Shown one piece after another: positions 51,900 through 62,392 of a DNA stretch of 64,000 nt. The position numbers and the translations under genes are program-made. The stretch is from Mangrovimonas futianensis. GTDB taxonomy: Bacteria; Bacteroidota; Bacteroidia; Flavobacteriales; Flavobacteriaceae. Within the stretch, counting starts at the first letter, position 1. Each line of letters opens with the position of its first letter. The stretch spans positions 186,001 to 250,000 of the forward strand of contig NZ_JAJJNF010000002.1 in assembly GCF_021245805.1 (NCBI RefSeq). The letters run 5' to 3'. Below the pieces are notes generated by a model that saw only the letters and a list, made by a program, of their open reading frames with translations, had not been told where the DNA came from and did no database searches.

Positions 51900-54251
51900 C
51901 TACTTCGAAATTTCAATGTCTCTTGATATTTCAGATCCAATTTCATCAATAACCGTAATAGTGTGTTTGCCAAATGAAGGTAAAACTGCCAATTCATGAA
52001 TGTCTTTTGTTTGACCAATAAATTGATTGTCCAAATACCAAAACACCCGGAATTCTGGTTTGGAATGGCTAATTTTTAAAATAAGTTCATTTGTTTGACC
52101 ATCAAAATCCTTCGGAAGAAAAATTTGGTTGTTTGCTTTTGGATAAATAAAAGCCATAGATGATTTGGACTCTCCCACACAATCTTCTCTCAATTTGGGT
52201 AACTCTTTGTAAAACGGATTTTTTCTTTTGTAATAATAGGCCATTAAAGGAGGTAATACAAACCAGGGTTTAGACTTTATATCTCCTAAAAATTCACAAG
52301 AACTATTCACTTGAAATCGTTCTTCTTGATCCAAATGAACCAACACGTGATATGGACAAGGCTTTGTTTTCAATCCTGAGATTTGCACCCATTCCTTATT
52401 GACCGTTTCACAATTTGGAGAAGCCCTAAAACCACTTTGCTCACAAATTTCAACCTCCTGAAGTTCATCATAAGGAATGGAGAACCACGTGCTTTGAGGC
52501 AACAAATCAAATACATCAAACAATATGGGAGCAGCAGCTTGGATACCCACCAAACCTGGTCGTCCCTCACCATCTGCATTACCAACCCAAACCCCAACCA
52601 CATAATCTTTATTGGTTCCAATAGCCCATGCATCCCTAAATCCAAAACTGGTTCCTGTTTTCCATGAAATTTGTTTGGAGTCGTCATAAAACTCCCAATT
52701 CTCATTTCCCACAGGCCGATTAACTTCCTTGAGACTTTCTAAAGTCAAATAAATCGACCCCGCATCAAATAAGGTTTTTGACGAACTTAAAGTACCAAAA
52801 TCAACTTGCTGATTTTGAAATAAAATGGGTTCGCAGAATTCTTTTGAATAATATTCACTAGAAGTTTCGGTATAATGATTCACTGTTGAGGATAAAGCCG
52901 CATAGCTTTTACATAGATCCCATAAATTGCTTTCAGATCCTCCTAAAATAAGGGACAAACCATAGTGGTCGGGACCGTATTTTAAATCCTTCAAATGCAA
53001 CATATTCAAAGTGCGATAAAATTTTTCCAAACCAAATTCCTTGAGCATCCTAACGGATGGTACATTCAATGACCTAGAAAGTGCTTGATTAGCTCGTACT
53101 GCTCCATCAAACTCCTTATTGAAATTTTCTGGCACATAACTTCCAAACTGTGTTGGAATATCGGCCACCAAAGATTGGGACAGAAGCTCACCAGAATCCA
53201 ACATGGCAGAAAAGAGGAACGGTTTCAAAACACTTCCTGTGCTTCTTGGTTTATCAATAACATCTACATCTTTTTGATGCGCTTTATCGGTTGGTGTATT
53301 CCCAACATAACATAACACTTTTCTTGTATGAACATCCAAAACCAAAACACCAGCATTATAGATTTCATTCTGCCGTAATTGATTGTAGTGGTTCTTTACT
53401 ATTCCATTAACTTGATTTTGTAAAGCATGATTCAAACTGGTAACCACCCGTTTGCCTGTTTGTTCCAATGCCATTTTTTGCAATAAGTGAGGTGCTTTTT
53501 GAGGAAGCGCAAATGGTTTTTGTGGGAGTTCCTCGGCGATTGCCAATTCAAAAGTAATTTCATCAAGGATATCCTCTTCTTTCAGCTTTTTTAGTAGAGC
53601 ATTTCGTTTTTTCAACAACTGGGTTTGATTCTTGCCTGGATATATCAGACTTGGAGCATTGGGTAACACAGCCAAAGTGGCACTCTCAGCCCACGATAGA
53701 TCAGATGAATTTCTATGGAAATACCTCCAAGATGCCGCTTCCAATCCTACTACATTCCCTCCAAAAGGTGCATTGCTGGCATACATAGATAATATGTCGT
53801 CCTTGGAACACCTCAACTCCAACCGCGTTGCCAAAATGAGTTCCTTTACCTTTTCAAAATACGTTCTAGGCTGTCCCTTTCGTGAAAGCCTGATTACTTG
53901 TTGCGTAATCGTACTCCCGCCCCTTTTTATTTCACCATTTGAAAGGTTTTCCTTTAAAGCCTTGATTATCGAAATGGGATTAAACCCTGGATGATTATAA
54001 AAATATTCATCCTCAAACTGAAGGATACAAGTCTTAAATTTGTTTGGAACCGAATCACTTGCTGGAAATCGCCATTGTCCATCTGAGGCAATCTTGGCTC
54101 CCATCAAAATGCCTTCTTTACTTGTAATAACAGTAGAGGTGGGTTCTTTGAACAAGGTTGTTGGCAGACAAAAGGCGTAGGCCACTATCAGTCCTAAAAT
54201 AACCGCAATTTTAAACTTGTTTTTATATATGTAATTGGCTTTTAAAAACAC
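51900..54251 (-). CDS. pbpC: Penicillin-binding protein 1C
   Basis: The 783-residue bifunctional enzyme has one N-terminal transmembrane helix and a glycosyltransferase 51 domain (FEDEYFYNHPGFNP, GGSTITQQVIRLSRKGQ). The transpeptidase has SxxK in STGSVLKPFLFS and KTGTS in SWKTGTSFGFRDAWAIG. A C-terminal BiPBP_C domain follows (HSKPEFRVFWYLDNQFIG). PBP1C polymerises peptidoglycan and is usually linked to an alpha-2-macroglobulin lipoprotein, as here, though four kb of other genes lie between. Start is a GTG at 54251. Confidence 0.95.
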   Translation of the reverse strand: MFLKANYIYKNKFKIAVILGLIVAYAFCLPTTLFKEPTSTVITSKEGILMGAKIASDGQWRFPASDSVPNKFKTCILQFEDEYFYNHPGFNPISIIKALKENLSNGEIKRGGSTITQQVIRLSRKGQPRTYFEKVKELILATRLELRCSKDDILSMYASNAPFGGNVVGLEAASWRYFHRNSSDLSWAESATLAVLPNAPSLIYPGKNQTQLLKKRNALLKKLKEEDILDEITFELAIAEELPQKPFALPQKAPHLLQKMALEQTGKRVVTSLNHALQNQVNGIVKNHYNQLRQNEIYNAGVLVLDVHTRKVLCYVGNTPTDKAHQKDVDVIDKPRSTGSVLKPFLFSAMLDSGELLSQSLVADIPTQFGSYVPENFNKEFDGAVRANQALSRSLNVPSVRMLKEFGLEKFYRTLNMLHLKDLKYGPDHYGLSLILGGSESNLWDLCKSYAALSSTVNHYTETSSEYYSKEFCEPILFQNQQVDFGTLSSSKTLFDAGSIYLTLESLKEVNRPVGNENWEFYDDSKQISWKTGTSFGFRDAWAIGTNKDYVVGVWVGNADGEGRPGLVGIQAAAPILFDVFDLLPQSTWFSIPYDELQEVEICEQSGFRASPNCETVNKEWVQISGLKTKPCPYHVLVHLDQEERFQVNSSCEFLGDIKSKPWFVLPPLMAYYYKRKNPFYKELPKLREDCVGESKSSMAFIYPKANNQIFLPKDFDGQTNELILKISHSKPEFRVFWYLDNQFIGQTKDIHELAVLPSFGKHTITVIDEIGSEISRDIEISK

Positions 54252-54393
54252 AATTTTACAGCTTCAAAATTTGGAGTCAATAAACTCCATTTAATACTCT
54301 CCCTCAAAGCTAATGAAAACCCATATATAAAAATAAACCCCTAGCTATTCTTATTTGAGAACAACTAAGAGTTAAAATAATTCAGGTTTTTGT

Positions 54394-55572
54394 CTAGATA
54401 AGGCTTTTTGAGATTCCCATCTCCAATCCCCTCAATTCAGCCAGTCCTCTTAATCTACCAATTCCTGAATAGCCTGGATTTGTTTTTTTATTCAAATCGT
54501 CAAGCATTTGGTGACCATGATCTGGACGCATAGGGATTTGGTTGTCATCTCTCCCTTCTTGATTTCTTCTTTTTTCTTCCAAAACGACCTCCTTAACAAT
54601 CCCGAACATATCCACATCTCCTTCTAGATGGTTGGCTTCATAAAAGTTTCCTTCCGCATCCCGTTTAGTGCTTCTTAAATGTAAAAAATGGATTCTATCG
54701 GCAAATCGCTTGAATATATTCAATAAGTCATTATCAGCTCTAACACCTAAAGATCCTGTACAAAATGTCATCCCATTAGATAATTGGGGGACTTCTGAAA
54801 AAAGATATGCATAATCTTCTTCAGTACTCACAACCCTGGGTAAACCTAAAATAGGATATGGTGGATCGTCTGGATGGATACACATCAAAACTTTATTGGC
54901 TTCTGCGATCGGGATGATTTCTTTCAAAAACAAAATGAGATTCTTCCTTAAAGTGTCAGCACCAATTTGCATATAGGTATCTAGTACCTTTTGAAACTTT
55001 TCTATCGAATAACCTTCTTCAGCACCAGGTAACCCAGCAATAATATTGCTTATTAATTTTGTTTTTTCTGACTCAGAACAATCCTCTAAGTATGCTTTTG
55101 CCTTAGATTTTTGTTCTTCCGAATATATTTCTTCTGCTCCAGGTCGTTTGAGCAAATACAATTCAAACGCTGCAAATGCTGTTGCATCAAATCGTAAAGC
55201 TTGGGAACCATCTTCAACTGTAAAATTTAAATCTGTTCTAGTCCAGTCCAAAACGGGCATAAAGTTGTAACACACAATTTGAATTCCACATTGGGCTAGA
55301 TTTACAATACTTTTTTTATAGTTTTCAATGTACTTTTTAAAATTCCCAGAGCGGGTTTTTATCTCCTCATGAACTGGAATACTCTCTACAACACTCCAAG
55401 TAAGACCATATTTCTCAATGTCCTTTTTTCGCTTCATAATTTTATCAATATCCCATATACTTCCATTAGGAATATGATGCAATGCAGACACAATACCTGT
55501 AGCCCCTGCTTGTTTTATATCTGATAATGATACGGGGTCTTTAGGACCATACCAACGCCAAGTTTGCTCCAT
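54394..55572 (-). CDS. uxuA: Mannonate dehydratase
   Basis: The 392-residue protein has the start MEQTWRWYGPKDPVSLSDIK and the metal-site segments MCIHPDDPPYPILGLPRVVS, FCTGSLGVRADNDL, HFLHLRSTKRDAEGNFYEA and RPDHGHQMLDD. It converts D-mannonate to 2-keto-3-deoxygluconate in glucuronate breakdown. No other uxu/uxa gene is in the window. It lies in the same direction as its neighbours between the A2M operon and pbpC, with gaps of 152 and 142 bases. Confidence 0.95.
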   Translation of the reverse strand: MEQTWRWYGPKDPVSLSDIKQAGATGIVSALHHIPNGSIWDIDKIMKRKKDIEKYGLTWSVVESIPVHEEIKTRSGNFKKYIENYKKSIVNLAQCGIQIVCYNFMPVLDWTRTDLNFTVEDGSQALRFDATAFAAFELYLLKRPGAEEIYSEEQKSKAKAYLEDCSESEKTKLISNIIAGLPGAEEGYSIEKFQKVLDTYMQIGADTLRKNLILFLKEIIPIAEANKVLMCIHPDDPPYPILGLPRVVSTEEDYAYLFSEVPQLSNGMTFCTGSLGVRADNDLLNIFKRFADRIHFLHLRSTKRDAEGNFYEANHLEGDVDMFGIVKEVVLEEKRRNQEGRDDNQIPMRPDHGHQMLDDLNKKTNPGYSGIGRLRGLAELRGLEMGISKSLI

Positions 55573-55724
55573 AGCTTATTTGTTTTTTGTCTTTCTTAGG
55601 AAAGGATTAAATACTACTATTCTCTTCTCCTAATATATCTATATCAAACATAAGGCTTCATCTACAATTTCAAAATAATAGAAGACAGAAAATCTAGAAC
55701 GTTTTTATGAACCGCAATTTCGTT

Positions 55725-56060
55725 TTAATTCTGAAAAGTATACTCCCGCTCCACTTTGCAAATCCTTACATGGTACCAGTCATACCAATTAAATCGGCCT
55801 AATTCCTGAGCTATCATATGTTCAGAATGTTTTTTCCAATTGGAAATATCTGCGAGGGTTTTCCAGTAGCTGACTGTAATTCCCAAACCACTTCTTGCGC
55901 TTTCCAAAGCAATAAACCCAGGTTGGTTTTTCGCTAGCAGTTCCATTTTTTCGGCCATTTCAGAATAGCCTTCTAATTGATCGGTTTGAATGGAAGAGAA
56001 AATCACAGCATAATATGGAACAAATTCGGTCTTCAAAGAGAATGTTTCTTTTTCTTCCAA
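55725..56060 (-). CDS. Antibiotic biosynthesis monooxygenase (ABM) domain protein
   Basis: The 111-residue protein has the ABM fold pattern: YYAVIFSSIQTDQLEGYSEM, NQPGFIALESARS, ISVSYWKTLADISNWKKHSE-type (read as GITVSYWKTLADISNWKKH) and WYDWYHVRICKVE. Such ferredoxin-like dimers act as monooxygenases or heme-degrading enzymes, but many are unassigned. It overlaps the upstream DUF2071 gene by 28 bases. A short start after residue 13 is possible. Confidence 0.8.
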   Translation of the reverse strand: MEEKETFSLKTEFVPYYAVIFSSIQTDQLEGYSEMAEKMELLAKNQPGFIALESARSGLGITVSYWKTLADISNWKKHSEHMIAQELGRFNWYDWYHVRICKVEREYTFQN

Positions 56061-56752
56061 GTAATCACCTTCACTCCGGGAGAGTAGTGTACTAGCTCAG
56101 GTTGTTCACTTAGCTTTGGGAATTCTTGATAATTAACTTCCAAATCCTTTATTTGAATCTCCTTCATAGGCCAAGGTAAGTGATGTATGTTATACTCAAA
56201 CACCCCTTTTTTGGATGGATGGAATAAAGCATACCTTTCAGTTAACCAACAATCAAGCTTGCTTTTATGTTCCAAACTGTCCCCAACCCGATAAGTGACA
56301 GAACAATGATCCTGTTGTGCTGGATTTTTAGAATGATAGCTGAATGTATTTCTATTTATATTGGAATACCGATAAGGAAGTTTAGAAAACGCTTTCAAAA
56401 CCCTACAAGATGATCTCTTACTCCCTTCCATACTCAAAAAATAAACCCCTGGTTTTCCTTGGTATTTGACATAGGTGCGAATATTAAGTTCATGAAAATC
56501 TGATATATGTGGCACTTTCGGGATGTTCTTAATACCAATATTATTCATATCAAAAGCCACTAAAGAAATCCAAGGAGAGCCATCAAACATATCAATTTCA
56601 AACACCTCTGGCACCAATGCTCCCAAGTCATTCAAAGATATCCTCCAGTGCATGAATATGGCTTGGTTCCATTCTTGATAGTATTTCCAAGATTCCTCTG
56701 GAATCTTAAAAGGTCGGTGATCTGTAATGCTTTCGATTTCCTTTACTTTCAT
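56033..56752 (-). CDS. DUF2071 (YqjF-like) protein
   Basis: From the ATG at 56752 the protein has 239 residues. The ATG overlaps the A2M stop as ATGA, so translation is coupled; the TTG at 56770 is less likely. It has the YqjF/DUF2071 pattern: IFMHWRISLNDLGALVPEVF, DGSPWISLVAFDM, ELNIRTYVKYQGKPGVYFLSM, and CWLTERYALF. The domain is related to acetoacetate decarboxylase-like folds, but the activity is unknown. Confidence 0.85.
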   Translation of the reverse strand: MKVKEIESITDHRPFKIPEESWKYYQEWNQAIFMHWRISLNDLGALVPEVFEIDMFDGSPWISLVAFDMNNIGIKNIPKVPHISDFHELNIRTYVKYQGKPGVYFLSMEGSKRSSCRVLKAFSKLPYRYSNINRNTFSYHSKNPAQQDHCSVTYRVGDSLEHKSKLDCWLTERYALFHPSKKGVFEYNIHHLPWPMKEIQIKDLEVNYQEFPKLSEQPELVHYSPGVKVITWKKKKHSL

Positions 56753-59700
56753 TTTTGAACTTTTATCCAATTACCTTTAGTTCTTACCAAATAATCATCA
56801 TCATACATAGCCTCCGCTTGAATGCCTGGTAAGTAATACGTTCCCAAATAAGAGGCGTTCAACATTATCTGAAATGTTTTGGTATCCTTTTTCCCCTTTT
56901 TGTCCAAATCAAAATAATAACTCACCCGGTCATCCCTAATATCGATATACTCTGCCTCACTTGTGGTTGCGGCACCAAAATCGGTGAAACGGGTATTTAT
57001 TATTTCCCACCCAGATGGAATGATTTGCGTTAGAGCAACATTATTAACAGCCAATGATTTCAAATTGGATACTTGAATAGTAGCTAAAAAGTCTTGTCCT
57101 TGTTGCAAGGTCTTTATATCTATAGGACTTCCTTTTAGATCCTTATAAACCACTGATACACTTAATCCGCGTTGCTCTACCAACTCCTCTCCCAATGGTA
57201 ATTTTCCAGAATTTAAAACTCTTACATAAACCACATTGTTTGATTTATTGATCATACTCAAAGAGTTAACTCCATTTTGTAAAGAGAGCTCCCTAGTAGC
57301 CATAGATTTTGAAGTTTCAATATCCTGGGTTTTACCATCTAAAATGTACGATAATTTTAAAGATTTTCCACCATTACTTTCCACCATTTTAGCAATAGAC
57401 AGCAAACTATAGGCTGTCGTTTGTGTACTCATCCAGCGATTTCCGGATAGTTCTTGAGCAATAAGCTCAGCCAACTCCCTCATCTTTCCATCCTTTATCA
57501 AGACCATAGTTTCCAGAGCCATAGCACGATTCCTATCCACAGATCCATAGGTATAATAGTCATTTCTGATAGGTTCAAATTCAATATTTGCGGTTTTCAA
57601 CAAAGCTTGACTGGCTTCTTTTTGGCCCGCTGAAGCATAAGCCGCAGCCAATCGCCATTTGGCTTCGTTTGAAATTTCACTGAATTCTCTCAACCTATTC
57701 ATTGCAGCCAAATCAGGCTCGCCTGCCAAAGCCAAAGTATAAAGACGGTAGGCTTGTGATAAATCAGAATGGTAAATGCGATAACTTGGCCTCCAATCCC
57801 GAGCTGCCATTTTTTGATATTTTAACCAATTGGACTTAAACATCACTGGTAAGGCATACCCTTTTCGTTCTGCCTCCAACAAAAAATGACCGGCATAACT
57901 GGTCCCCCAATCGTTCACCTCAGAAGCTCCCATCCAATAACCCATACCTCCATCTGAGGTTTGAAAATATGCCAGCTTTTTAATGGCTGCCTCCACATTT
58001 TGTTGGATGGCTTTCTTTTTATCAACGGTTAAATCAAAAATATCAGTTAAAAACAACTGTGGAAAAACACTTGATGTGGTTTGCTCCACACACCCGTGAG
58101 GATATTGAATCAAATATTGTAAGCGTCTTGAAAAATCCATTGGAGGAATGGTAGAAAACTCTACGGTAGCCGAATTGGTTCCTTCAATTCCGAAAGTTCT
58201 AATCTCCATATCCTTGCTTTCATTGGCACTCAGAGTTATATCCGTTGATTTGGAAGAAATAGGATTTGGATTCAATACATCCAACTCTACCTTATAAGTC
58301 GCCTTTTCTCCATTACCTCGAGCAACCACTTCTATCTGTTGAATTCCTTTAACCTTGTTGACATCCAATTCAAAATAGGCCATTTTCTCATCGGGTTTAT
58401 CGAAGTTAATTTTTTGGATTTTTTCGCCCACAATGGAAAGTCCATCACTTAATTTAAGACTCACTTCCACCGACTTGACATGCGGTTTCATAGCAAATAC
58501 GGTGACAGGTAATTGCACTTTTTCTGAAGGACTTAACTTTCTTGGCAAACTGGCCAAAACCATAAGTGGCTTTTTAACCGGGACTGCCTTTTCAACATTC
58601 CCATAGGCTTCCTTGTCATTGTTTCCAGCTACAACCATGGCCCTTACAGACCCAACGTAATTTGGCATCATCAAATGATGCTCCTTTTTTTGACCTGCTT
58701 CTAATTTGAAAGGACCTAAATACATGACCACCGGTTTAAATCGGTTGGCTTTTTTGTTCTTACCTTTTTCAATAGAACCATCACCACCAATAGAAAACAC
58801 TTGATCAATACTTCCTGAATAGGCACCAATCACTTGATCAAAAAGATCCCAAGTTTTAACTCCTAAAGCCTCTCGGGCATAAAAATCATCCCAAGCATTT
58901 GGTGTTTTAAATCGGGTTAAATCTAATAATCCTTCATCCACAACGGCTAAGGTATAGGTCATGGCTTTATTGTTTTTTTCTGAAACAGTCACCTTAAACT
59001 CTGTTTCAGGTCTCAGCTCATCGGCCATATCCAATTGAGGATGTAGTCTAGTATCCTTATTTTCGACCATCAAGGGAATAACACCATACAACCTAATTGG
59101 CAAATCATTTGAAGTGACAGCATGTGGTTGCAAGAGAGAAATATTAACGAACACATTGGGTGCCATTTCTGAAGTAATAGGAATGTCAACCGATGTTTGA
59201 CCTTTTTCAGTCTTTACCCATCGGTAGTCAAGCACCTCGGTACCATTCTCAATACTAATCAAAGCACGCCCTTCTTCCCCAGAAGGAAAGGTTATTTTAG
59301 CGGTCTCTCCCGTTTGGTAAGTTTCTTTGTCTGCATTAAATACCAGCATTTTGGCGGCATCTTTGTTTCCAGAGGGAACCGCATCCCACCAATTTTTATA
59401 AAAATAGGCTGTACTTCCAGTAGAATGGCCTCCTTTTTTGTCAATAACTCTAATCAAATAACGCCCTCTTCCACTATTTGGAATATTCAAGTTAAAAGAA
59501 CCTTCTCCTTTTGAATTTGTATTCAGTTTGGTATCATAAACCGACCTGTGGTAATTATTGGAAACATAGCTAGAAAGGTTATCATAAGACGCATTCCACC
59601 ACCAACGCCATTCCACTTTATACACTTTTACCTCTAAGCCCTCACGTTGTACCGGTTTTCCCTGGGTATCTACCAAAACGACTTCAAAGGTTTGGTTCCT

Positions 59701-62316
59701 TCCCGTTTCAAACCCACCATATTGATTTCCTTCAGGCATTTTTAATCCGACAAAGGCATCATAGGGTGCATAGGTTTTACTAAAAGCATCAATGGAAAAA
59801 TCACCTCCATTTTCAAAAGCCCTCACCAAAAATTGAGCTTTTAACAATCCTGGCGCACTACCTTCCAGATTAATTTGTTTATGAACATTAGCCTGTCCAT
59901 TTTCGTCAACTTTTCCCTCAAAAACAGTTAATTCTTCTGTTTTAAAAACTTTGGATGGATCTTGAAAAGAATAGCCTTTGTAGTTATCAAATCCTTGAGA
60001 AGATGCTGTAAATTTAGCTTTAATTTCAGCTTTTAAATATTTACCTGGCGCACCATGTAACCAATGCACACCCAAATCAGCCATCAAGGAAGATTCTTTG
60101 GTAATTATTCCCTCTCCAAAATCCAAGTCTATTTTCAATCGGTTGGGTTTGACCGTTTCAATCTTGATGGTTTTGTAATATTTGGCTCCTCCTACAGAGA
60201 CCTTGGCATTGTAATTACCCGTTATATCATCTGTGGTTGTGGGCACTGTAAACTTATAAAAGTGATTCATATGCTCTGAAGTCACTTCTTTATATACCAT
60301 TTTACCATTGGGGTCTGTGAGTTCTAATTTGACTGGATGGCCGTTCGGAAGTTCATTATCCTTATCATTCAAAATAAATGCCAAATGAAGCGTGTCGCCT
60401 GGTCGCCAAACGCCTCTTTCCCCATATAAATAGCCTTTTAAGCCTCTTTGCAGTTTATTCCCTGATACATCAAACTTGCTTAGTGACAGTGAATTTCCAT
60501 CATTCAATTTAATATAGGCCTTACTGCGACCTTTGATTACAACAGCATAGGATGCAAATTGATCTGAGTCAATCATGGTAAAACCCTTTTCATCCGTTGT
60601 GCTTTGCACAAGTTCTTGTTGTTGATAATTGTAAAGCTTCACCGTTGCATTTGCTTCTGGTTCGGTAGTAAGCAAATCGGTTACTGCAAAGAAATAGGTA
60701 TTATTATTTCCTCTTTTTGCAACCACTCCCAAATTGGAAGCCAACAGTGTTTGGGAAACAACTCTATCTTCGTGGTAATAGGCACTGTGACAAGGATTTT
60801 CACGTTCTTTCCAATTGTAAGTGTAATTTTTGTATCGATACGTCAAGTTATCCCAGTAAGCTTCTTCCCTTAATTCTTCATCTTCATTATAAGTTTCACT
60901 TTCGTTTTCTGCATAGTCTTCTTCATAATAATACGATTCGTCCTCATCGTTGCTTGAGACTGAATCATTGGTATCACAATGATATAAGGAATAACTTTGC
61001 TCAAAACTTATTTCTACGCGGTAAAATGACCCAGGATCAGCTTGAAAAAACTTGGATAGATCCAAAGTATAAGCCTTCCACTTCCCTTGGTATTCCTGTT
61101 CGTTTTGAACTAATGGAATTGTTTTTTTTGCAATCCTTCTTCCCACACGGCGTAGATTACTTGTGTAAGTGTCGCCAAAATCATTTTCCTGTAAAAACTG
61201 AAGCACATTGTCTTCAAAAATCTTGATAACCCTAACATCAACAGCCTTTAGGTTAACTGCCTCAAAATTTAATTTCAATTCTTTGGAATTGGGTAAAATC
61301 ACGCCACTGCTTAACATCCTCACTTGAGGCTTCAACTCTTCAAAAGAAACCGTTTCTGAAAATGGTTTTTTCAATTTATAGCCTTCGGTATTGGTGATGC
61401 CCTGAAAAACATCTACTTGAATATTTCCGACCAATTTTGAACTAGGATAAACCCTCAGCACATTTCCATTGACCAAAAATTTTGGGGTAGCTGAGTTCTC
61501 AATACTTACTAACCCATCAAAATTTTGTTCCTTTTTCAATGGATCTGAAAAGTTTAAAACCAAACATTGCTCTAGATTTTGAGTAACTGAAACATCTATA
61601 ATTGAGAAATTATTGATTCCTGGAATTAAAAAAGAATTTTCTCCTTTGTTATCCGCTTTAATCGCTTCCCCATCCCATTTTATCAATATGTGATCATCTT
61701 CAATTTCCCTGTGGATACTATCTATTTTGAAATCAAAATTTCTAGAAGCAGTGCTTTCCTCATTAAAAACAATAGCAAGAGACTCATCATTTTGAGTCGC
61801 TTGGATAAGCTTTTTTGCTTTTTCAATGGAAATGATATCGGCTGACTTTAACGCACCCTCTAAATACTGCCATTCCCTATCATAGGATTGAAGGCTATTG
61901 GTTACCACAGTAAAATTGGGTCTAATAGTTTTGAATTGAAAGGTAAATTCAGATAATTCCTTCGAAACATCTTTATATACATCCTTAAGTTTCAAAGTCA
62001 CGGTATATTCCGTATCGGAATCCAAGGGTTCATCGGGAGTAAAAACGAGGGCATGATTATTTACTGTGGTAAGTTTCCCCTCTACATAAGGGTCAACCTT
62101 TAGCAATTTTTTATCTAATGCCATGTCTGGAGACCACCCTTCTACCTCCTTGGCCAAATTAATTTGAATAGGGTCTGCCACCGAAACCAAACCCGAGGTA
62201 GTAAAACTGATATACTCTTTAAATCTGTAGATATTATTGGTTTCTACATCATTTTTTTTACAGGAAAATACTAATAACCCTATAAGTAGAATTGAGAGGT
62301 ACTTGCTTTTTATCAT
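56749..62316 (-). CDS. Alpha-2-macroglobulin family lipoprotein with thioester
   Basis: The 1855-residue protein has a lipoprotein signal (MIKSKYLSILLIGLLVFSC, Cys19) and a long run of macroglobulin-like beta domains. A bait-like region includes the acidic, tyrosine-rich segment at about 450-490. The thioester motif CVEQ has C1409 (HGCVEQTTSS). A TED-like helical domain follows (KLAYFQTSDGGMGYWM, AYASAGQKEASQALL). Bacterial A2M proteins trap proteases at the envelope by cleavage-triggered thioester bonding. It is the usual partner of PBP1C, here separated from it by three genes. Confidence 0.95.
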   Translation of the reverse strand: MIKSKYLSILLIGLLVFSCKKNDVETNNIYRFKEYISFTTSGLVSVADPIQINLAKEVEGWSPDMALDKKLLKVDPYVEGKLTTVNNHALVFTPDEPLDSDTEYTVTLKLKDVYKDVSKELSEFTFQFKTIRPNFTVVTNSLQSYDREWQYLEGALKSADIISIEKAKKLIQATQNDESLAIVFNEESTASRNFDFKIDSIHREIEDDHILIKWDGEAIKADNKGENSFLIPGINNFSIIDVSVTQNLEQCLVLNFSDPLKKEQNFDGLVSIENSATPKFLVNGNVLRVYPSSKLVGNIQVDVFQGITNTEGYKLKKPFSETVSFEELKPQVRMLSSGVILPNSKELKLNFEAVNLKAVDVRVIKIFEDNVLQFLQENDFGDTYTSNLRRVGRRIAKKTIPLVQNEQEYQGKWKAYTLDLSKFFQADPGSFYRVEISFEQSYSLYHCDTNDSVSSNDEDESYYYEEDYAENESETYNEDEELREEAYWDNLTYRYKNYTYNWKERENPCHSAYYHEDRVVSQTLLASNLGVVAKRGNNNTYFFAVTDLLTTEPEANATVKLYNYQQQELVQSTTDEKGFTMIDSDQFASYAVVIKGRSKAYIKLNDGNSLSLSKFDVSGNKLQRGLKGYLYGERGVWRPGDTLHLAFILNDKDNELPNGHPVKLELTDPNGKMVYKEVTSEHMNHFYKFTVPTTTDDITGNYNAKVSVGGAKYYKTIKIETVKPNRLKIDLDFGEGIITKESSLMADLGVHWLHGAPGKYLKAEIKAKFTASSQGFDNYKGYSFQDPSKVFKTEELTVFEGKVDENGQANVHKQINLEGSAPGLLKAQFLVRAFENGGDFSIDAFSKTYAPYDAFVGLKMPEGNQYGGFETGRNQTFEVVLVDTQGKPVQREGLEVKVYKVEWRWWWNASYDNLSSYVSNNYHRSVYDTKLNTNSKGEGSFNLNIPNSGRGRYLIRVIDKKGGHSTGSTAYFYKNWWDAVPSGNKDAAKMLVFNADKETYQTGETAKITFPSGEEGRALISIENGTEVLDYRWVKTEKGQTSVDIPITSEMAPNVFVNISLLQPHAVTSNDLPIRLYGVIPLMVENKDTRLHPQLDMADELRPETEFKVTVSEKNNKAMTYTLAVVDEGLLDLTRFKTPNAWDDFYAREALGVKTWDLFDQVIGAYSGSIDQVFSIGGDGSIEKGKNKKANRFKPVVMYLGPFKLEAGQKKEHHLMMPNYVGSVRAMVVAGNNDKEAYGNVEKAVPVKKPLMVLASLPRKLSPSEKVQLPVTVFAMKPHVKSVEVSLKLSDGLSIVGEKIQKINFDKPDEKMAYFELDVNKVKGIQQIEVVARGNGEKATYKVELDVLNPNPISSKSTDITLSANESKDMEIRTFGIEGTNSATVEFSTIPPMDFSRRLQYLIQYPHGCVEQTTSSVFPQLFLTDIFDLTVDKKKAIQQNVEAAIKKLAYFQTSDGGMGYWMGASEVNDWGTSYAGHFLLEAERKGYALPVMFKSNWLKYQKMAARDWRPSYRIYHSDLSQAYRLYTLALAGEPDLAAMNRLREFSEISNEAKWRLAAAYASAGQKEASQALLKTANIEFEPIRNDYYTYGSVDRNRAMALETMVLIKDGKMRELAELIAQELSGNRWMSTQTTAYSLLSIAKMVESNGGKSLKLSYILDGKTQDIETSKSMATRELSLQNGVNSLSMINKSNNVVYVRVLNSGKLPLGEELVEQRGLSVSVVYKDLKGSPIDIKTLQQGQDFLATIQVSNLKSLAVNNVALTQIIPSGWEIINTRFTDFGAATTSEAEYIDIRDDRVSYYFDLDKKGKKDTKTFQIMLNASYLGTYYLPGIQAEAMYDDDYLVRTKGNWIKVQK

Positions 62317-62392
62317 TGTTTAAAATGACGGTATTAAAGTAGGTTAATATTAAATTTTAAAAATTATGAATTTTTAGTCATACTCGGATAAG

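Noticed and set aside
60717..61226. Plus-strand ORF of 169 codons
   Set aside because: It lies antisense to the alpha-2-macroglobulin gene, has a biased His/Cys/Phe composition and no promoter.
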